Shown: positions 37,043-48,204, counted from the first letter of the stretch. The stretch: DNA of 64,000 bases from Chloroflexota bacterium (GCA_026707285.1 JAPOXD010000019.1:1-64000), one strand, 5' to 3'. The notes: generated from the letters alone by a model not told the origin. Numbers and translations: made by a program.

Positions 37043-37918
37043 CTAAAAGTCGAGCCCGATATCGATGGCGCGGGCCGAGTGTGTGAGCGCCCCGATCGAA
37101 ATGTCGTGGACACCGGTCTCGGCGTAATCCCGCACGTTCGACAGGGTCACTCCGCCCGTCACCTCCAGGCGCACGTCGCCGGTGACTACCCCAACGGCGC
37201 GCTCAACCTCGGCCACCGGCATGTTGTCGAACAGCAGGGCGTGCGCGCCCGCGGAAACGGCCGCCGCTGCCTCGTCGCGAGTTTCGACCTCGACTTGGAT
37301 CGCCATGCCGGCCGGAGCTCCACTCCGTGCGCGCGCGATGGCCCGGGCCACATCTCCCGCGGCCGCAATGTGGTTGTCCTTGATCAAGATCGCGTCGAAG
37401 AGCCCGGCGCGATGATTGGCGCCGCCGCCCATCCGCACGGCGTACTTCTCCATGGCGCGCAGCGTCGGGGTGGTCTTTCGCGTATCGAGGATGCGCACCC
37501 CGGTCCCTTGCACGGCATCCACAAAGGCCCGCGTCAGGGTGGCGACGCCGCTGAGGCGTTGCAGGAAATTGAGCGCGACGCGCTCGCCCGTGAGCATGGC
37601 CTGGGTTCGAGCGCGCACCACGGCCGCAGTTTCGCCGGCCCCGACCCGCGTCCCGTCGGCCGCCACGGATTCCACCTCGGCCGCGTCGTCCAGCTGAGCA
37701 AATACCTCGCGCGCCACGTCCAGTCCCGCCACGATGCCGAGTTCGCGGAACACGATTGGCGCCTTCACGGTGCCATGCGTATCGACCACGGCGTTGGTCG
37801 TCACGTCACCCGTGCCGATGTCCTCGGCCAACGCGCGGCGAACGGTCGCTTGCACGGTTTCGGCTGACAACTGAGGCGGCGGCATGAGTCGCTGGGTGAC
37901 CGGGAAGCGGGCGGACAA
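37043..37918 (-). CDS. nadC: Nicotinate-nucleotide pyrophosphorylase (carboxylating)
   Basis: ALAEDIGTGDVTTNAVV, ERVALNFLQRLSGVATLT, DTRKTTPTLRAMEKYAVRMGGGANHRAGLFDAILIKDNH. Start could be ATG 37885. Confidence 0.95.
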   Translation of the reverse strand: MSARFPVTQRLMPPPQLSAETVQATVRRALAEDIGTGDVTTNAVVDTHGTVKAPIVFRELGIVAGLDVAREVFAQLDDAAEVESVAADGTRVGAGETAAVVRARTQAMLTGERVALNFLQRLSGVATLTRAFVDAVQGTGVRILDTRKTTPTLRAMEKYAVRMGGGANHRAGLFDAILIKDNHIAAAGDVARAIARARSGAPAGMAIQVEVETRDEAAAAVSAGAHALLFDNMPVAEVERAVGVVTGDVRLEVTGGVTLSNVRDYAETGVHDISIGALTHSARAIDIGLDF

Positions 37919-38034
37919 GCCATCCTAGCCGGATCCTCGGGCAGTCCGTCGCGAACGTGAGAAAGCCCGCGATTCACGCCAATCGCCGGTGCTAGCCTCG
38001 ACCGAAGATGCCCGGAGCGCCTGAGGGAAGGATC

Positions 38035-39336
38035 ATGAATCTCCGGCGACTTGCCCTGACACTTTCCATCACGGTTGGCCTCGCGCTGACCGTCGCCGCG
38101 TGCGACGGCGATCGCTCGCCGACCGAGATTTCAACGGGTGGCCCAAGGGCGAGCCTGGCCGCGACCACGGCAACCGCCAGCCTTCCCGCGCCGACCAGGG
38201 CGGTCGAGGTCTCCCAGCCCACGGCGACTGCCCCGGCCGTGTCTGCCACGCCGACCGCCGCCAGCCCGGCGCCGACGGCGACGCCGACGCCGGCGACGAC
38301 GGAGTCCAGCCTCGCCGGCGAAGACCTGCGACGTGCGGTGACGATTCCGGACCTTGTCGATCTGGCGCGGCCTTCGGTCGTCCACATCGCGACCGAGGTC
38401 GCGACGTCGGACACCAGTGGGCCGTCCACGCCCGGAGGCGGCGTTGGCACCGGGTTCATCATCAGCGCCGACGGCTACATCGTCACCAACAACCACGTGG
38501 TTGCCGGCGCCGATCGGGTCGTCGTCACCTACCCGCTCACCACAACGGAGATCACCGCAACACCGGCAGCGCCGTCTCCCCGTCGTCGCCATCCACACCG
38601 AGCCGTCGATGCGGAGGTCGTCGGTCTCGATCCGCAGACCGACCTGGCCGTGCTCCGCATCGACGTGGAGGGCTTGCCGCCGCTGCCGCTGGGCTCCTCG
38701 ACGGATCTGCGCATTGGCGAAGTGGTGGTTGCCATTGGCCACGCGCTGGACCTTCCCGGCGGGCCCACCGTCACCGCCGGGGTCGTCAGCGCCGTCGACC
38801 GGGTGCTCACCAACATTGGACCGCAGCGCCTCACCCTGAGCGATCTCATCCAGACCGACGCCTCGATCAATCCGGGCAACAGCGGGGGGCCGCTGCTGAA
38901 TCTCTACGGCGAGGTCGTCGGCGTGAATTCCGCCGGCGCGGGCGCCGCCGAGGGCATCGGCTTCGCCATCGCCATCGACAACGCCAAGCTGGTGATCGAC
39001 GCCCTGATCGAGGACGGCGTCGTCACCCGCGGATTCATGGGCATTCGGTCAGCCACCATTACGCCCGCCATTGCGCGACAGTTCGACCTGCCCGTGAGTC
39101 AAGGCCTGTACATCCAGGCCATCACCGTGGGCTCCGGCGCGGACCAGTCCGACCTGGAGGCCGGCGACATCATCGTCGGCATCAATGACGAGCCAGTCGG
39201 CGACATCGGCGGGCTGGGCCGCATTCTGGCAAAGTACGGGCCAGGCAGTACCGTGACGGTCTGGTACCTGCGGACGGACGCGGGAGACGATCCCCAACGA
39301 ACCGAAGTCACGCTGGGCGAGCGACCCGATCGCTAG
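38035..39336 (+). CDS. HtrA/DegP-like serine protease with PDZ domain, predicted lipoprotein
   Basis: Lipobox LTVAAC, TNNHVV (His), TDLAVLRID (Asp), INPGNSGGPLLN (Ser), C-terminal PDZ. Confidence 0.92.
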   Translation: MNLRRLALTLSITVGLALTVAACDGDRSPTEISTGGPRASLAATTATASLPAPTRAVEVSQPTATAPAVSATPTAASPAPTATPTPATTESSLAGEDLRRAVTIPDLVDLARPSVVHIATEVATSDTSGPSTPGGGVGTGFIISADGYIVTNNHVVAGADRVVVTYPLTTTEITATPAAPSPRRRHPHRAVDAEVVGLDPQTDLAVLRIDVEGLPPLPLGSSTDLRIGEVVVAIGHALDLPGGPTVTAGVVSAVDRVLTNIGPQRLTLSDLIQTDASINPGNSGGPLLNLYGEVVGVNSAGAGAAEGIGFAIAIDNAKLVIDALIEDGVVTRGFMGIRSATITPAIARQFDLPVSQGLYIQAITVGSGADQSDLEAGDIIVGINDEPVGDIGGLGRILAKYGPGSTVTVWYLRTDAGDDPQRTEVTLGERPDR

Positions 39337-39399
39337 ACGCCGCCGATAGCCGAACGCGTCGTCCTCGGCGGGCGTCCACTCGGTGGTTTGGACCTGCCC

Positions 39400-40755
39400 A
39401 TGGCTGACGATCTGTTTGAACACGCCTCGCGCGAGGCCATTGCGGCCGAAGCGCCGCTCGCGGCGCGCATGCGGCCCCGCAGCCTTGATGAGCTTGTCGG
39501 TCAGCGCCATCTGCTGGCGCCCGGGTCGTCGCTACGTACGTCGATCGAGCGCGACGCCATCTGGTCCGCGATCCTCTGGGGGCCACCGGGGTCCGGCAAG
39601 ACCACCTTGGCACGGCTTGCGGCCACCACCACCCGCCGCCGCTTCGTTCAGCTCAGCGCCGTCACCTCGGGCGTGCGCGACCTTCGGGATGCCGTCGTCG
39701 AGGCCCGCGAGCAGCGGGCCTTGCACCAGCGCCGCACCGTCGTGTTCATCGACGAAATCCACCGCTTCAACAAGGCCCAGCAGGATGCGCTGCTGCCCCA
39801 CGTCGAAGACGGCACGATCGTCCTCTGGGGCGCGACGACCGAGAATCCCTACACCAGCGTCATTGCGCCCCTGCTGTCGCGAGTTCGGGTGCTCCGACTG
39901 GAGCCGCTCTCTCGCGACGACTTGCGCACCATCGTGCAACGGGCCGTCGAGGAGGAGAGTCGCGGCCTGGGCGAGTCGAAGCTCATCTTCAATCCAACGG
40001 CCGTCAACGCCATCGTCGCGGGCGCCGGCGGCGACGCACGGACTGCGCTGAATTGGACCGAGGCCGCCGCCTTGCACGCCACGATGCTCGGCGAGGCCGC
40101 CGTGGACGCCACAACCGTTCGTCAAGCCGTGCTCGAGCGGGGCGTCCGCTACGACCGCGCCGGCGACGACCACTTCGACACAATCTCCGCCTTCATCAAG
40201 AGTGTCCGCGGATCCGATCCGGACGCCGCGCTTCTCTGGCTCGCCAAGATGCTGCGAGCCGGCGAGGCGCCCGAGTTCATCGCGCGGCGACTGGTGATTC
40301 TGGCCTCGGAGGACATCGGCAACGCCGACCCGCAAGGACTCCCGATCGCAACCGCCGCCGCAGCCGCGGTTGAGCGCGTGGGATTGCCGGAAGGTCGCTA
40401 CGCGCTGGCGCAGGCCACGATCTATCTCGCCTGCGCGCCCAAGAGCAACGCCGCCGGTCGCGCCCTCGACGCCGCGGAGGAGGCGATCGCCGCCGGGGCG
40501 GACCTGGAAGTCCCCGCGCACTTGCGAAACACGCCGCCTCGGGGACCGCACGAGACCGATACGGAATACCTCTACCCGCACGACTATCCAGACAATTATG
40601 TCAACCAGGCGTACGTGCCGCCCTCACTTCGGAAGCATCGTTTCTACGAGGGCCGCGGCTCGGGGCAAGAATCGGAACTCTGGCGCCGGCTGAAGCAACG
40701 CCGCCGTGCCGACTCCGACGGTTCGGAACCGACTGGACAGGACCCGGCACCCTAG
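39400..40755 (+). CDS. rarA: Replication-associated recombination protein A (RarA/MgsA)
   Basis: [83 protein letters not shown]. Confidence 0.94.
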   Translation: MADDLFEHASREAIAAEAPLAARMRPRSLDELVGQRHLLAPGSSLRTSIERDAIWSAILWGPPGSGKTTLARLAATTTRRRFVQLSAVTSGVRDLRDAVVEAREQRALHQRRTVVFIDEIHRFNKAQQDALLPHVEDGTIVLWGATTENPYTSVIAPLLSRVRVLRLEPLSRDDLRTIVQRAVEEESRGLGESKLIFNPTAVNAIVAGAGGDARTALNWTEAAALHATMLGEAAVDATTVRQAVLERGVRYDRAGDDHFDTISAFIKSVRGSDPDAALLWLAKMLRAGEAPEFIARRLVILASEDIGNADPQGLPIATAAAAAVERVGLPEGRYALAQATIYLACAPKSNAAGRALDAAEEAIAAGADLEVPAHLRNTPPRGPHETDTEYLYPHDYPDNYVNQAYVPPSLRKHRFYEGRGSGQESELWRRLKQRRRADSDGSEPTGQDPAP

Positions 40756-40764
40756 ACCCCGCCG

Positions 40765-42708
40765 CTACCCCGGTACGGCCGCCGGATCGTCAACCCGCCA
40801 CACCTCGCCGTGGATGGTGGCGACCAATAGCACCTGGCCACCGACGGCATCACGCGCGACGGCCACCGACTCGATCGGGACGCCGTCGAGCTCGGGAATG
40901 AGCGGATACCAAAGGCGTCCGCGGTCGGATGACCGGAGCAATCCGGCGCTCGTCGCCACGAACAGCGTGTTGTCGTCCGCAAAGTCAAGCGAGGCGACCA
41001 CGGAGCGAATCGCCGTCTCCAGGCTGCTGGGATACAGCGCGTTCCAATGACCGACCACCGTGCCGCTCGGCCGCAGCACGTACGGTCCGGTCGCCAGGCT
41101 GAAAAACTCTTCGCCGTCGGCGGGTTCAGCGTCTGGGATCGTGAGCGACGCCCAGTGGTAGGCGCCGTCCTGCTGCACGTAGCGCGACCACGACGCGCCG
41201 CGATCCGTGGAGCGGTAGACGGCAACCACGCCCTCTCCGGCCGTTGCGGCAAGGATCGTCCCGTTCTCGGCGAATCGCGGCGAGAATGCCACCTCCAGCA
41301 CCGCCGCCCCGCGGAATCGCTCGTCGACGGCGTTCCACGTCTCCCCCGCGTCGCTGCTCATGAGCAGTACGCCTCCGTAGCAGGCGAGTGCGATCAGCCC
41401 ATCGTCGGCGAACGAGGGCGAAAATGCCGCCGCCATGACCGGATGCTGGGCCGGCACGCCGTACATCAGATCCCAGGTCTCGCCGGCATCCGAAGTACCG
41501 ATCAGAAAGTCCGCCGACAGCGCCAAGGCAATACCGTCATCGGCGAACGCCGGCGAAATTGCCAGACTGACTACCGTGGGTTCGGGGAACCCGCTGGTCA
41601 CCTCGGTCCAATGCCGACCGCCGTCACGAGAAACCATCACGCCCTCGCTGGCCGTTCCGGCCAGCATCACGCCGTCGCGGGCGAATTCGGGCGACGGCTG
41701 CAGGGCAAGGATGGGCAGGCTCGTCAGGCCGTTGCTGCTCGCCGCCCACTTCTGGCCGCCGTTGACGGAGCGAATCACGCCGGCGCCGTTGACCCCGGCG
41801 AGTACGACCCCGTCGGCCCCCGTGGCAAGGGCCAGCAGCGACGCGCTGCGCGCTCCCCGGAGCCGAACACGCTGCCAACTCGAACCCGCATCCGACGACC
41901 GCCAAAGCGTATTGCCGGCAACCGCAATCGCCGCCCCGTCCGCTCCCCCAACGACGGTCACGGCGTTGATGGGACGGTTCGACGGCACGTCGTCCACGGC
42001 GGACCAGGTCGTGCCGTGGTCCTGCGTCCGAAAGAGGCCGTACGCTTCCGTGCCGGCAAGCGCCAGCCCGTCGTCGAGGAAGGTCGGCGACATGGCGATG
42101 CCCAGGACCGTCGCGTCGTCGGGCAGGCCCGTTCCAGGCGACCAGGACCGCGCCTGGTCGACGCTGCGCATGATGCCGCCTTCGACCGCACCCGCGAACA
42201 GCACGTCGGCGGAGTGGGGCGCCACGGCCAACGCGGTGATCTGCGCGTCGGCCAGCTCCGGGCCGTAGCCGTTCCACGACCCGCCGCGGTTATCGGAGAT
42301 ATAGACGCCGCGGCCGTCGGTTCCGGCGGCGATGGTTTCGTCGTCGGCGTAGAAGGGAGAAAACGCCAGGGCCGTCACCGTTGGGTGCTCGCCCCAGAAC
42401 ATCCGGCGCTCCCAGCGCTCGCCGCCGTCATACGTCATGTGCAGCCCGGAGTCGGTCGTTCCGGCGACCGCCGTCCGGTCGTTGGCGAAGTCCGGCGACA
42501 CGGCCACTGCCTCGATGAATGGACTGCGCAACGCGCTCGTCGCGGCCCAGCTCTGACCGGCGTCGTCGGAACGGAATACGCCGGTCAGCGTGCCGGCGAA
42601 CACCGTCGTCGTGCCGTCCGCGCCCACGACGCTGGACAGCGAGGTGACCGTCCCGCCCTCCCGCGCGGACAGGCGCTGGGCGACGGGTACGCGGTCGGAC
42701 TCAGTCAT
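40765..42708 (-). CDS. BNR/YCF48-like beta-propeller repeat protein
   Basis: Repeated S.DAG.SW / DGG..W motifs alternating with FSP.FADD...; about nine or more repeats. Confidence 0.85.
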   Translation of the reverse strand: MTESDRVPVAQRLSAREGGTVTSLSSVVGADGTTTVFAGTLTGVFRSDDAGQSWAATSALRSPFIEAVAVSPDFANDRTAVAGTTDSGLHMTYDGGERWERRMFWGEHPTVTALAFSPFYADDETIAAGTDGRGVYISDNRGGSWNGYGPELADAQITALAVAPHSADVLFAGAVEGGIMRSVDQARSWSPGTGLPDDATVLGIAMSPTFLDDGLALAGTEAYGLFRTQDHGTTWSAVDDVPSNRPINAVTVVGGADGAAIAVAGNTLWRSSDAGSSWQRVRLRGARSASLLALATGADGVVLAGVNGAGVIRSVNGGQKWAASSNGLTSLPILALQPSPEFARDGVMLAGTASEGVMVSRDGGRHWTEVTSGFPEPTVVSLAISPAFADDGIALALSADFLIGTSDAGETWDLMYGVPAQHPVMAAAFSPSFADDGLIALACYGGVLLMSSDAGETWNAVDERFRGAAVLEVAFSPRFAENGTILAATAGEGVVAVYRSTDRGASWSRYVQQDGAYHWASLTIPDAEPADGEEFFSLATGPYVLRPSGTVVGHWNALYPSSLETAIRSVVASLDFADDNTLFVATSAGLLRSSDRGRLWYPLIPELDGVPIESVAVARDAVGGQVLLVATIHGEVWRVDDPAAVPG

Positions 42709-42800
42709 CGGCTGCAAGCCTTGGACGCTGACAGGTCACGGGCGTTCTCCTTGGAAACGGTCGCTATTCGACGCACTACCGAAGCGGCAATCCTAACGGG

Positions 42801-43808
42801 CTACGCAAAGTATGGCGCGGCGTGCTCACGCAGCCAGTTCAAGCTGGCGACAATCCAGGCTTCGGCGTCGTGCTCGGGCGGCGCGAGCACCTCCACGCAG
42901 TGCTGCAGATTGTCGGGGTCCGGGGCGCCCTGCTGCAACACATCGAGGATTTCGAGCACCGGCACGACGCCGTCCCCGATGGGCGTGTTGAAGAACCTTG
43001 GCTCGCCGATCAGCGTGTAGGGCTGCACGCGCATGTCCTTGATGTGCGTCATCACGGTGTAGGGCGCGGCCAGCCGCGCCGCATCGAGCGGGTCCTCGAC
43101 GACGGAAATCGAGTTGACGAAGTCGAAATTGTGGCGCAGCCAGGGCGACGCGACGGCGTCCATCACCTGTACGTAGTCGGCGACGCGGTAATCCATGTGC
43201 GATTCGGTAGTCAGGACGATGCCCAGCTCTTCGGCGATGGGGATGAGCGACGTCAGATTGCGGATCATTGCGTCGATCTGCTGGGCCAGCGGCGGGTCGT
43301 CGATGAACCGGTGGCGCAACCCGGCCTCGCGGTGGACCACGTTGACGATGGTCGCCCCCGCGGCCGCGGAAAGCTCGATGGCCCGCACGCACCGTTGAAA
43401 CTCGGTGCCGCCGCTCCATCCGTTCGCCGTCTCGGCCAGCCGGTAGGACGTCGCGTCGCGGGCGGCGCGCCGCGCGGCCATGTCCGTGGCGCCCCAGGCG
43501 TCGGCGTCGGCCGGGAGATCCGGAACGGCGATGCCGAAATACTCAATCCCCGCGTCGCGCATGACGTCGCCAAATCGGCCGGCGCCGGCCTCGTCCTTGA
43601 ACCAGCCGGGGTCCATGTAGAGCGCCGTAAGCCCGTGCACGCGCGCCCGCTCGATCATCCAGCCGGGTAAATCGTCCGCCCTCTCCGGCGGTTCGACCGA
43701 CTCGAAATATGGCAGACGTCCAGTGGAATACCGGTAGGTCGCGCTGTCGGTGCGCAGCCAGGGATACGCCACCCAGCGATAGCTTGCCTGAGAGAGTCCG
43801 AGCTTCAT
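42801..43808 (-). CDS. TIM-barrel sugar phosphate isomerase/epimerase-like protein, family copy A
   Basis: MKLGLSQASYRWVAYPWLRTD; TTESHMDYRVADYVQVMDAVASPWLRHNFDFVNS; MTHIKDMRVQ. Confidence 0.8.
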   Translation of the reverse strand: MKLGLSQASYRWVAYPWLRTDSATYRYSTGRLPYFESVEPPERADDLPGWMIERARVHGLTALYMDPGWFKDEAGAGRFGDVMRDAGIEYFGIAVPDLPADADAWGATDMAARRAARDATSYRLAETANGWSGGTEFQRCVRAIELSAAAGATIVNVVHREAGLRHRFIDDPPLAQQIDAMIRNLTSLIPIAEELGIVLTTESHMDYRVADYVQVMDAVASPWLRHNFDFVNSISVVEDPLDAARLAAPYTVMTHIKDMRVQPYTLIGEPRFFNTPIGDGVVPVLEILDVLQQGAPDPDNLQHCVEVLAPPEHDAEAWIVASLNWLREHAAPYFA

Positions 43809-44737
43809 GTCGACTCGAACAGGTGCCCGCGCTCGGCGCGCAGCCACTCGATGCTGGCCCGCACCCACACGTCGGGATCATGGTCGGGCGGCGGCGCCAC
43901 CTCGACGCATACGGGCATCGAGTCCGGGTCCGCCGCCTCAGCCTGCACCAGGTCGAGGATCTCGAGAATTGGGACACTGCCCCGCCCTAACGGCGCCCAG
44001 GACACCTGCGCCTCGCCGGTTCCGGTGGCCGGCTGGATGCGCATGTCCTTCAGGTGCATGTTCACGGCGTACTTGGCCGCCAGCCGCGCGCCGTCCATCG
44101 GGTCCTCGATCACGGCAATGGGGTTGGCCGTGTCGAGATTGATCCGCAGCCAGGGCGAGTCGATGGCCTCGACCACCTGCACGACCTCGGACAAGCGATA
44201 GTCGATGTGGTTCTCCCAGGCCAGCACCACGCCGTATTCGGCGCAGACCGGCAGGAGCGACCGGAAGTTGGCTTCCGCCCGCTCCAGCTGAACCTCGATC
44301 GGCGGATCCTTGGTGAAGTGGTTGTGCCGCACGGCCTGGTTATGCACCGCCGCCGCCACCGTGGCGCCGGCCCAGGCACTGCGCCAGATCTGCTGGATGG
44401 TCGAGTGATACTCCCCGCCCTCCCACTCTTCGGCGCTGGCGGCGACGTTGAAGGCCGCGTTGCTCACAAGCATCACCCCGGCGGCCTCGGCACGCTCGCG
44501 GAAGGTCTGGGCCGCGGCGCGTCCGGCAAACGTCCGCGACGCCACGTAGAGCGACTGCACGCCCAGGGACTCCACCCGATCAAGCAGCCAGAATTCGATT
44601 GGCTCGTCCGGGTCCGGCGGGTCCAGCGATTGCAAGTAAGGCAACCGCCACTCGTCCTGGAGGAATATCGGGCGGTCGCGGCGCATGTCCGGATATGCCA
44701 TCCACCGATAGCACGCCTGCGAGATGCCGAGTTTCAT
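43805..44737 (-). CDS. TIM-barrel sugar phosphate isomerase/epimerase-like protein, family copy B
   Basis: MKLGISQACYRWMAYPDMRRD; AWENHIDYRLSEVVQVVEAIDSPWLRINLDTANP; MHLKDMRIQ. Confidence 0.82.
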   Translation of the reverse strand: MKLGISQACYRWMAYPDMRRDRPIFLQDEWRLPYLQSLDPPDPDEPIEFWLLDRVESLGVQSLYVASRTFAGRAAAQTFRERAEAAGVMLVSNAAFNVAASAEEWEGGEYHSTIQQIWRSAWAGATVAAAVHNQAVRHNHFTKDPPIEVQLERAEANFRSLLPVCAEYGVVLAWENHIDYRLSEVVQVVEAIDSPWLRINLDTANPIAVIEDPMDGARLAAKYAVNMHLKDMRIQPATGTGEAQVSWAPLGRGSVPILEILDLVQAEAADPDSMPVCVEVAPPPDHDPDVWVRASIEWLRAERGHLFEST

Positions 44738-44747
44738 GGGCGACTCG

Positions 44748-45719
44748 TCACGAGGTTTCGCGCAGTGCGCGCCACACGAGCTCTTGCGTGTCCAGGATGT
44801 CGTTGCGGCCCATGGCGTCGGCCAACGCCTCGGCGTCGATCGCGTCGAGCACGCGCAGCAGGAAATTGGTGTTCGACACGAACTGCTGCGCGCTGCGGAT
44901 GGGCTCCTCGCGTGTCCAGACCACGTCCATGCCCAGGTAATACGGATAGTCGGCCTCGCGCAGCCAGTGCAGCAGCTCCAGCGACTCCCACAGGTGGCTG
45001 CTGGCGAAGATGGTCGACAGGTCTTGCGGCAGCTGGGTGTCGTTGAGGTGCACGTGATACAGCAGGCCGCGGCGGGCGGCTTCCCACGCCGCTTGCGCCG
45101 CGTTCTCGCCGCTCATGAAGGTGTGGCTCACCTCCAGTTGCGCGCCAAGGTTCGGCAGATTCAGCTCGCCGATGATCTCCAGCGTCTTGCTCATCGAGCC
45201 CACCGTGGCCCAGCCGCGCGGCAAGTAGGGCCGAAACTCCAGCGCCACCTTCAGCTCGCCGGCCGCGTCGCAAATCTCACGCAGGGCGTCCAGCGTGCGC
45301 TCGCGCGCGGCGCGAAAGTCCTGCTGAAACGGGTAATCCGCGCCGTCCATGGGCGTGAACACGTAAACGCCCAGGCCGCCGAGCGCGCGCGCCACCTCGA
45401 CGGCGTGCAGGCACATGTCGATGGCCTCGCGCCGCTCGGACGCGTCGGGCGAGGTATAGGCGGCCCAGGGGAACGAGCCACGAATGTAGGGCTCGCCGTG
45501 GTGAATCATGGAGCATTGCAGCCCGCGGTCGTCGAGCCGCTGCTTCACCTGGTGCGCGCTGTCCAGCGTCACGCACGTGCCGCTGAAGAACTCGATGCCC
45601 GCCAGATCGGGAATCCGGTCCACGGCGCGAAAGGCCTCGTCGATCTGGTCCATCGAGGGACCGTCGACCATGCCCAGATGGTGATACAGACCCACGGAGT
45701 ATCGCGGCACCCAGTCCAT
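44748..45719 (-). CDS. TIM-barrel (xylose-isomerase-like) protein, divergent
   Basis: LAGIEFFSG, MIHHGEPY, ALEFRPYLP, NLGAQLEVSHTFMSGEN, YHVHLNDTQLP, YYLGMDVVWTREEP. Confidence 0.78.
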   Translation of the reverse strand: MDWVPRYSVGLYHHLGMVDGPSMDQIDEAFRAVDRIPDLAGIEFFSGTCVTLDSAHQVKQRLDDRGLQCSMIHHGEPYIRGSFPWAAYTSPDASERREAIDMCLHAVEVARALGGLGVYVFTPMDGADYPFQQDFRAARERTLDALREICDAAGELKVALEFRPYLPRGWATVGSMSKTLEIIGELNLPNLGAQLEVSHTFMSGENAAQAAWEAARRGLLYHVHLNDTQLPQDLSTIFASSHLWESLELLHWLREADYPYYLGMDVVWTREEPIRSAQQFVSNTNFLLRVLDAIDAEALADAMGRNDILDTQELVWRALRETS

Positions 45720-45730
45720 ACCCGCTGCTC

Positions 45731-46891
45731 CTAGTAGTAGCCGAAGCCCCCGTCGGCCTTCGCCGGCACGGGGCGCCGCCACGATTGGTAGGGGTGTTGC
45801 GCCACGACCGCCTCGTTCAGCGTCACGCCCCAGCCCGGACCCTGCGGCAGTTTGACATAGCCGTCCTCGATCTCGATGCCGCCATGCAGGAAGCTGTGGC
45901 GCAGCGCGCTCGCCTGGGCCCGCGGGCCCACCGTCTGCGGCGACTCCATGATGAGGAAGTTGGGCGTGGCCGCGCCGAAATGCGCCGTGGCCACGGACGA
46001 TAACCCGCCAAACGGGTTGTGCGGCGCCAGCGACAGCATGTGCGCCTCGGCCAGCGCCGCGATCTTGCGAATCTCGGTCATGCCGCCGCAGAGCAGGATG
46101 TCGGGTTGCAGCAGGTCGGCTCCCTGCGCCTCGATCAGCGCCTGGAACTCGTGTTTGCCATAGAGGCTCTCACCCGTGGCCACGGGCAGGTTCATCGCGC
46201 GCCGCGCCTCGGCCATCACCGTGTGACTGCCCGGCCTGATTGGCTCCTCGATGAACATCGGGCGGAAGGGCTCGATGGCCCGCGCCAGCTCGGCGGCCTT
46301 GGCCGGCTCCTCCAGCTTGGCGTGAAAGTCGACGCCGATCTCGGCCGCGTCGCCCACCGCCGCGCGCACGGCCTCGACGCGCTCCGACACGATCTGGATA
46401 GCGTTCTGCCACGGCAAGCGGTCGTCCTCCGGCGAGTAAGGGAAGAGCTTGAACGCCGTGAACCCATAGTCGCCCGCCATGGCCGTGGCTTCCTCCGCCA
46501 TGTCCGCCGGATCGCCGGTCACTACGTCGAAATAGACCCACACGCGGTCGCGATAGGATCCGCCCAGCAGCTGATACACCGGCTGATCGGCCAGCTTGCC
46601 CGCCAGGTCCCACAGCGCCAGGTCGATGCCGCTTATCGCCGCCCAGCCCACCGCGCCCGCGGGAAACCGCAGTCCGCGGTAGCACAGGTGCCAGAGCCGC
46701 TCGCGGCGCGTGGCGTCCTGCCCCACCAGCCACTCGCCGAGATAGCGAACCGTCTCGGCAACCGCGAGGTCCGGACCGGCGGCATACGCCTCGCCAAGGC
46801 CCACCAGCCCCGACTCCGTCGTGATGGTGACGTAGTTGGCGTTATGGTGCGTGTCCGAGGCCGTCCGCACCTCGACGGATTGGATGCGCAC
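45731..46891 (-). CDS. Enolase-superfamily (mandelate racemase/muconate lactonizing) dehydratase
   Basis: AISGIDLALWDLAGKLADQPVYQLLGG, GVDFHAKLEEP, FIEEPIRP, ATGESLYGKHEF, LQPDILLCGGMTEIRKIAALAEAH, LAPHNPFG. Confidence 0.92.
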   Translation of the reverse strand: MRIQSVEVRTASDTHHNANYVTITTESGLVGLGEAYAAGPDLAVAETVRYLGEWLVGQDATRRERLWHLCYRGLRFPAGAVGWAAISGIDLALWDLAGKLADQPVYQLLGGSYRDRVWVYFDVVTGDPADMAEEATAMAGDYGFTAFKLFPYSPEDDRLPWQNAIQIVSERVEAVRAAVGDAAEIGVDFHAKLEEPAKAAELARAIEPFRPMFIEEPIRPGSHTVMAEARRAMNLPVATGESLYGKHEFQALIEAQGADLLQPDILLCGGMTEIRKIAALAEAHMLSLAPHNPFGGLSSVATAHFGAATPNFLIMESPQTVGPRAQASALRHSFLHGGIEIEDGYVKLPQGPGWGVTLNEAVVAQHPYQSWRRPVPAKADGGFGYY

Positions 46892-47106
46892 CTAGACCCG
46901 CCTCACGAATTTCACGACGCGCGCGAGCCTAGTCCGTGCGCTCCGCAGCGTCCACTCTGCGAGCGGCGTGGACGCAATCTGCGACAAGGCGCTGTCGCGC
47001 GGCACGGGAACGCGCAGGCTGCCGAGCTAGGCAACAACGCAATCGGCGCGACGCGATCGCCACACGCTCTCAGGGTCTGGGCCGGATTGTCGTTCTGCGC
47101 CGACTC

Positions 47107-48204
47107 CTAGCCCGCCGACGCTCCGTTCGCGGCCATGGGCAGTGCGCCGCCCTTGGCCTCGATGTCGTCCCAGAAGTGGCAGGACACGAAGTGGCCGTCA
47201 CCGACGTCCCTGAGCTCCGGCTCTTCCGTTGCGCAGCGATCCTCGGCCCACGGGCACCGAGGATGAAAGCGGCAACCCGACGGCGGGTTCACCGGACTGG
47301 GCACGTCGCCGGTGAGGATGATGCGCTCGCGCTTGGCTTCCAGGTCGGGGTCGGGCACCGGCACCGCGGACAGCAGACATCGCGTGTACGGGTGCAGCGG
47401 CCGCAGATAGAACTGCTCGCTGGGGGCCATCTCGACGATCTGGCCGAGGTACATGACCGCGATGCGGTGGCTGATCTGCCGCACGACCTTGAAGTCATGG
47501 GAGATGAACAGATAGGCCACGCCCAGCTGCTGCTGTAGGTCCAGCAGCAGGTTCATGATCTGCGCCTGAATCGACACGTCCAGCGCCGACACCGGCTCGT
47601 CGCAGACGATGAACGACGGCTGCACCGCCAGCGCACGGGCGAAGGCGATGCGCTGCCGCTGACCGCCGGAGAACTCGTGCGGGTAGCGGCTGGAGAAGCG
47701 CGGATCGAGCCCCACCAATTCCAGCAACTCGCGCACGCGCTGGCGGCGCTCCTCGCGGTTCCCATGCAGGTCGTGCACCTGCAGCGGCTCTTCGATGATC
47801 CGCCCGACCGACATGCGCGGATTCAGCGAGCCGTACGGGTCTTGGAAGATCATCTGCATCTTCCGACGCGCACGCCGCTGGTCGTCGCGGGAAAGCTGGA
47901 CGAGGTCGTTGCCCTCGAAGATCACCTCGCCCGCGGTCGGCGGCTCGAGCTGCATGATGGTGTTGCCGGTCGTCGTCTTGCCGCAGCCGGACTCGCCGAC
48001 AAGGCCGAGGGTCTCGCCCGCCTTCAGCTCGAAGCTGATGCCGTCAACCGCCCGCACCAGCCCAGACTGGCGGCGAATGATGAAACCGCGCATCACGGGG
48101 AAGTACTTGGTGAGCCCCTTCACCGTCAGCAGCGTTTCGCCATTGGCCGAGCCGTTGCGGCTCGAAGCGGTCGTCATCGTCTCCCCGGCCCTGGCTTCAC
48201 TCAT
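47107..48204 (-). CDS. Oligopeptide/dipeptide ABC transporter ATP-binding protein (OppF/DppF type)
   Basis: [52 protein letters not shown]-terminal oligo_HPY region with cysteines. Confidence 0.93.
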   Translation of the reverse strand: MSEARAGETMTTASSRNGSANGETLLTVKGLTKYFPVMRGFIIRRQSGLVRAVDGISFELKAGETLGLVGESGCGKTTTGNTIMQLEPPTAGEVIFEGNDLVQLSRDDQRRARRKMQMIFQDPYGSLNPRMSVGRIIEEPLQVHDLHGNREERRQRVRELLELVGLDPRFSSRYPHEFSGGQRQRIAFARALAVQPSFIVCDEPVSALDVSIQAQIMNLLLDLQQQLGVAYLFISHDFKVVRQISHRIAVMYLGQIVEMAPSEQFYLRPLHPYTRCLLSAVPVPDPDLEAKRERIILTGDVPSPVNPPSGCRFHPRCPWAEDRCATEEPELRDVGDGHFVSCHFWDDIEAKGGALPMAANGASAG

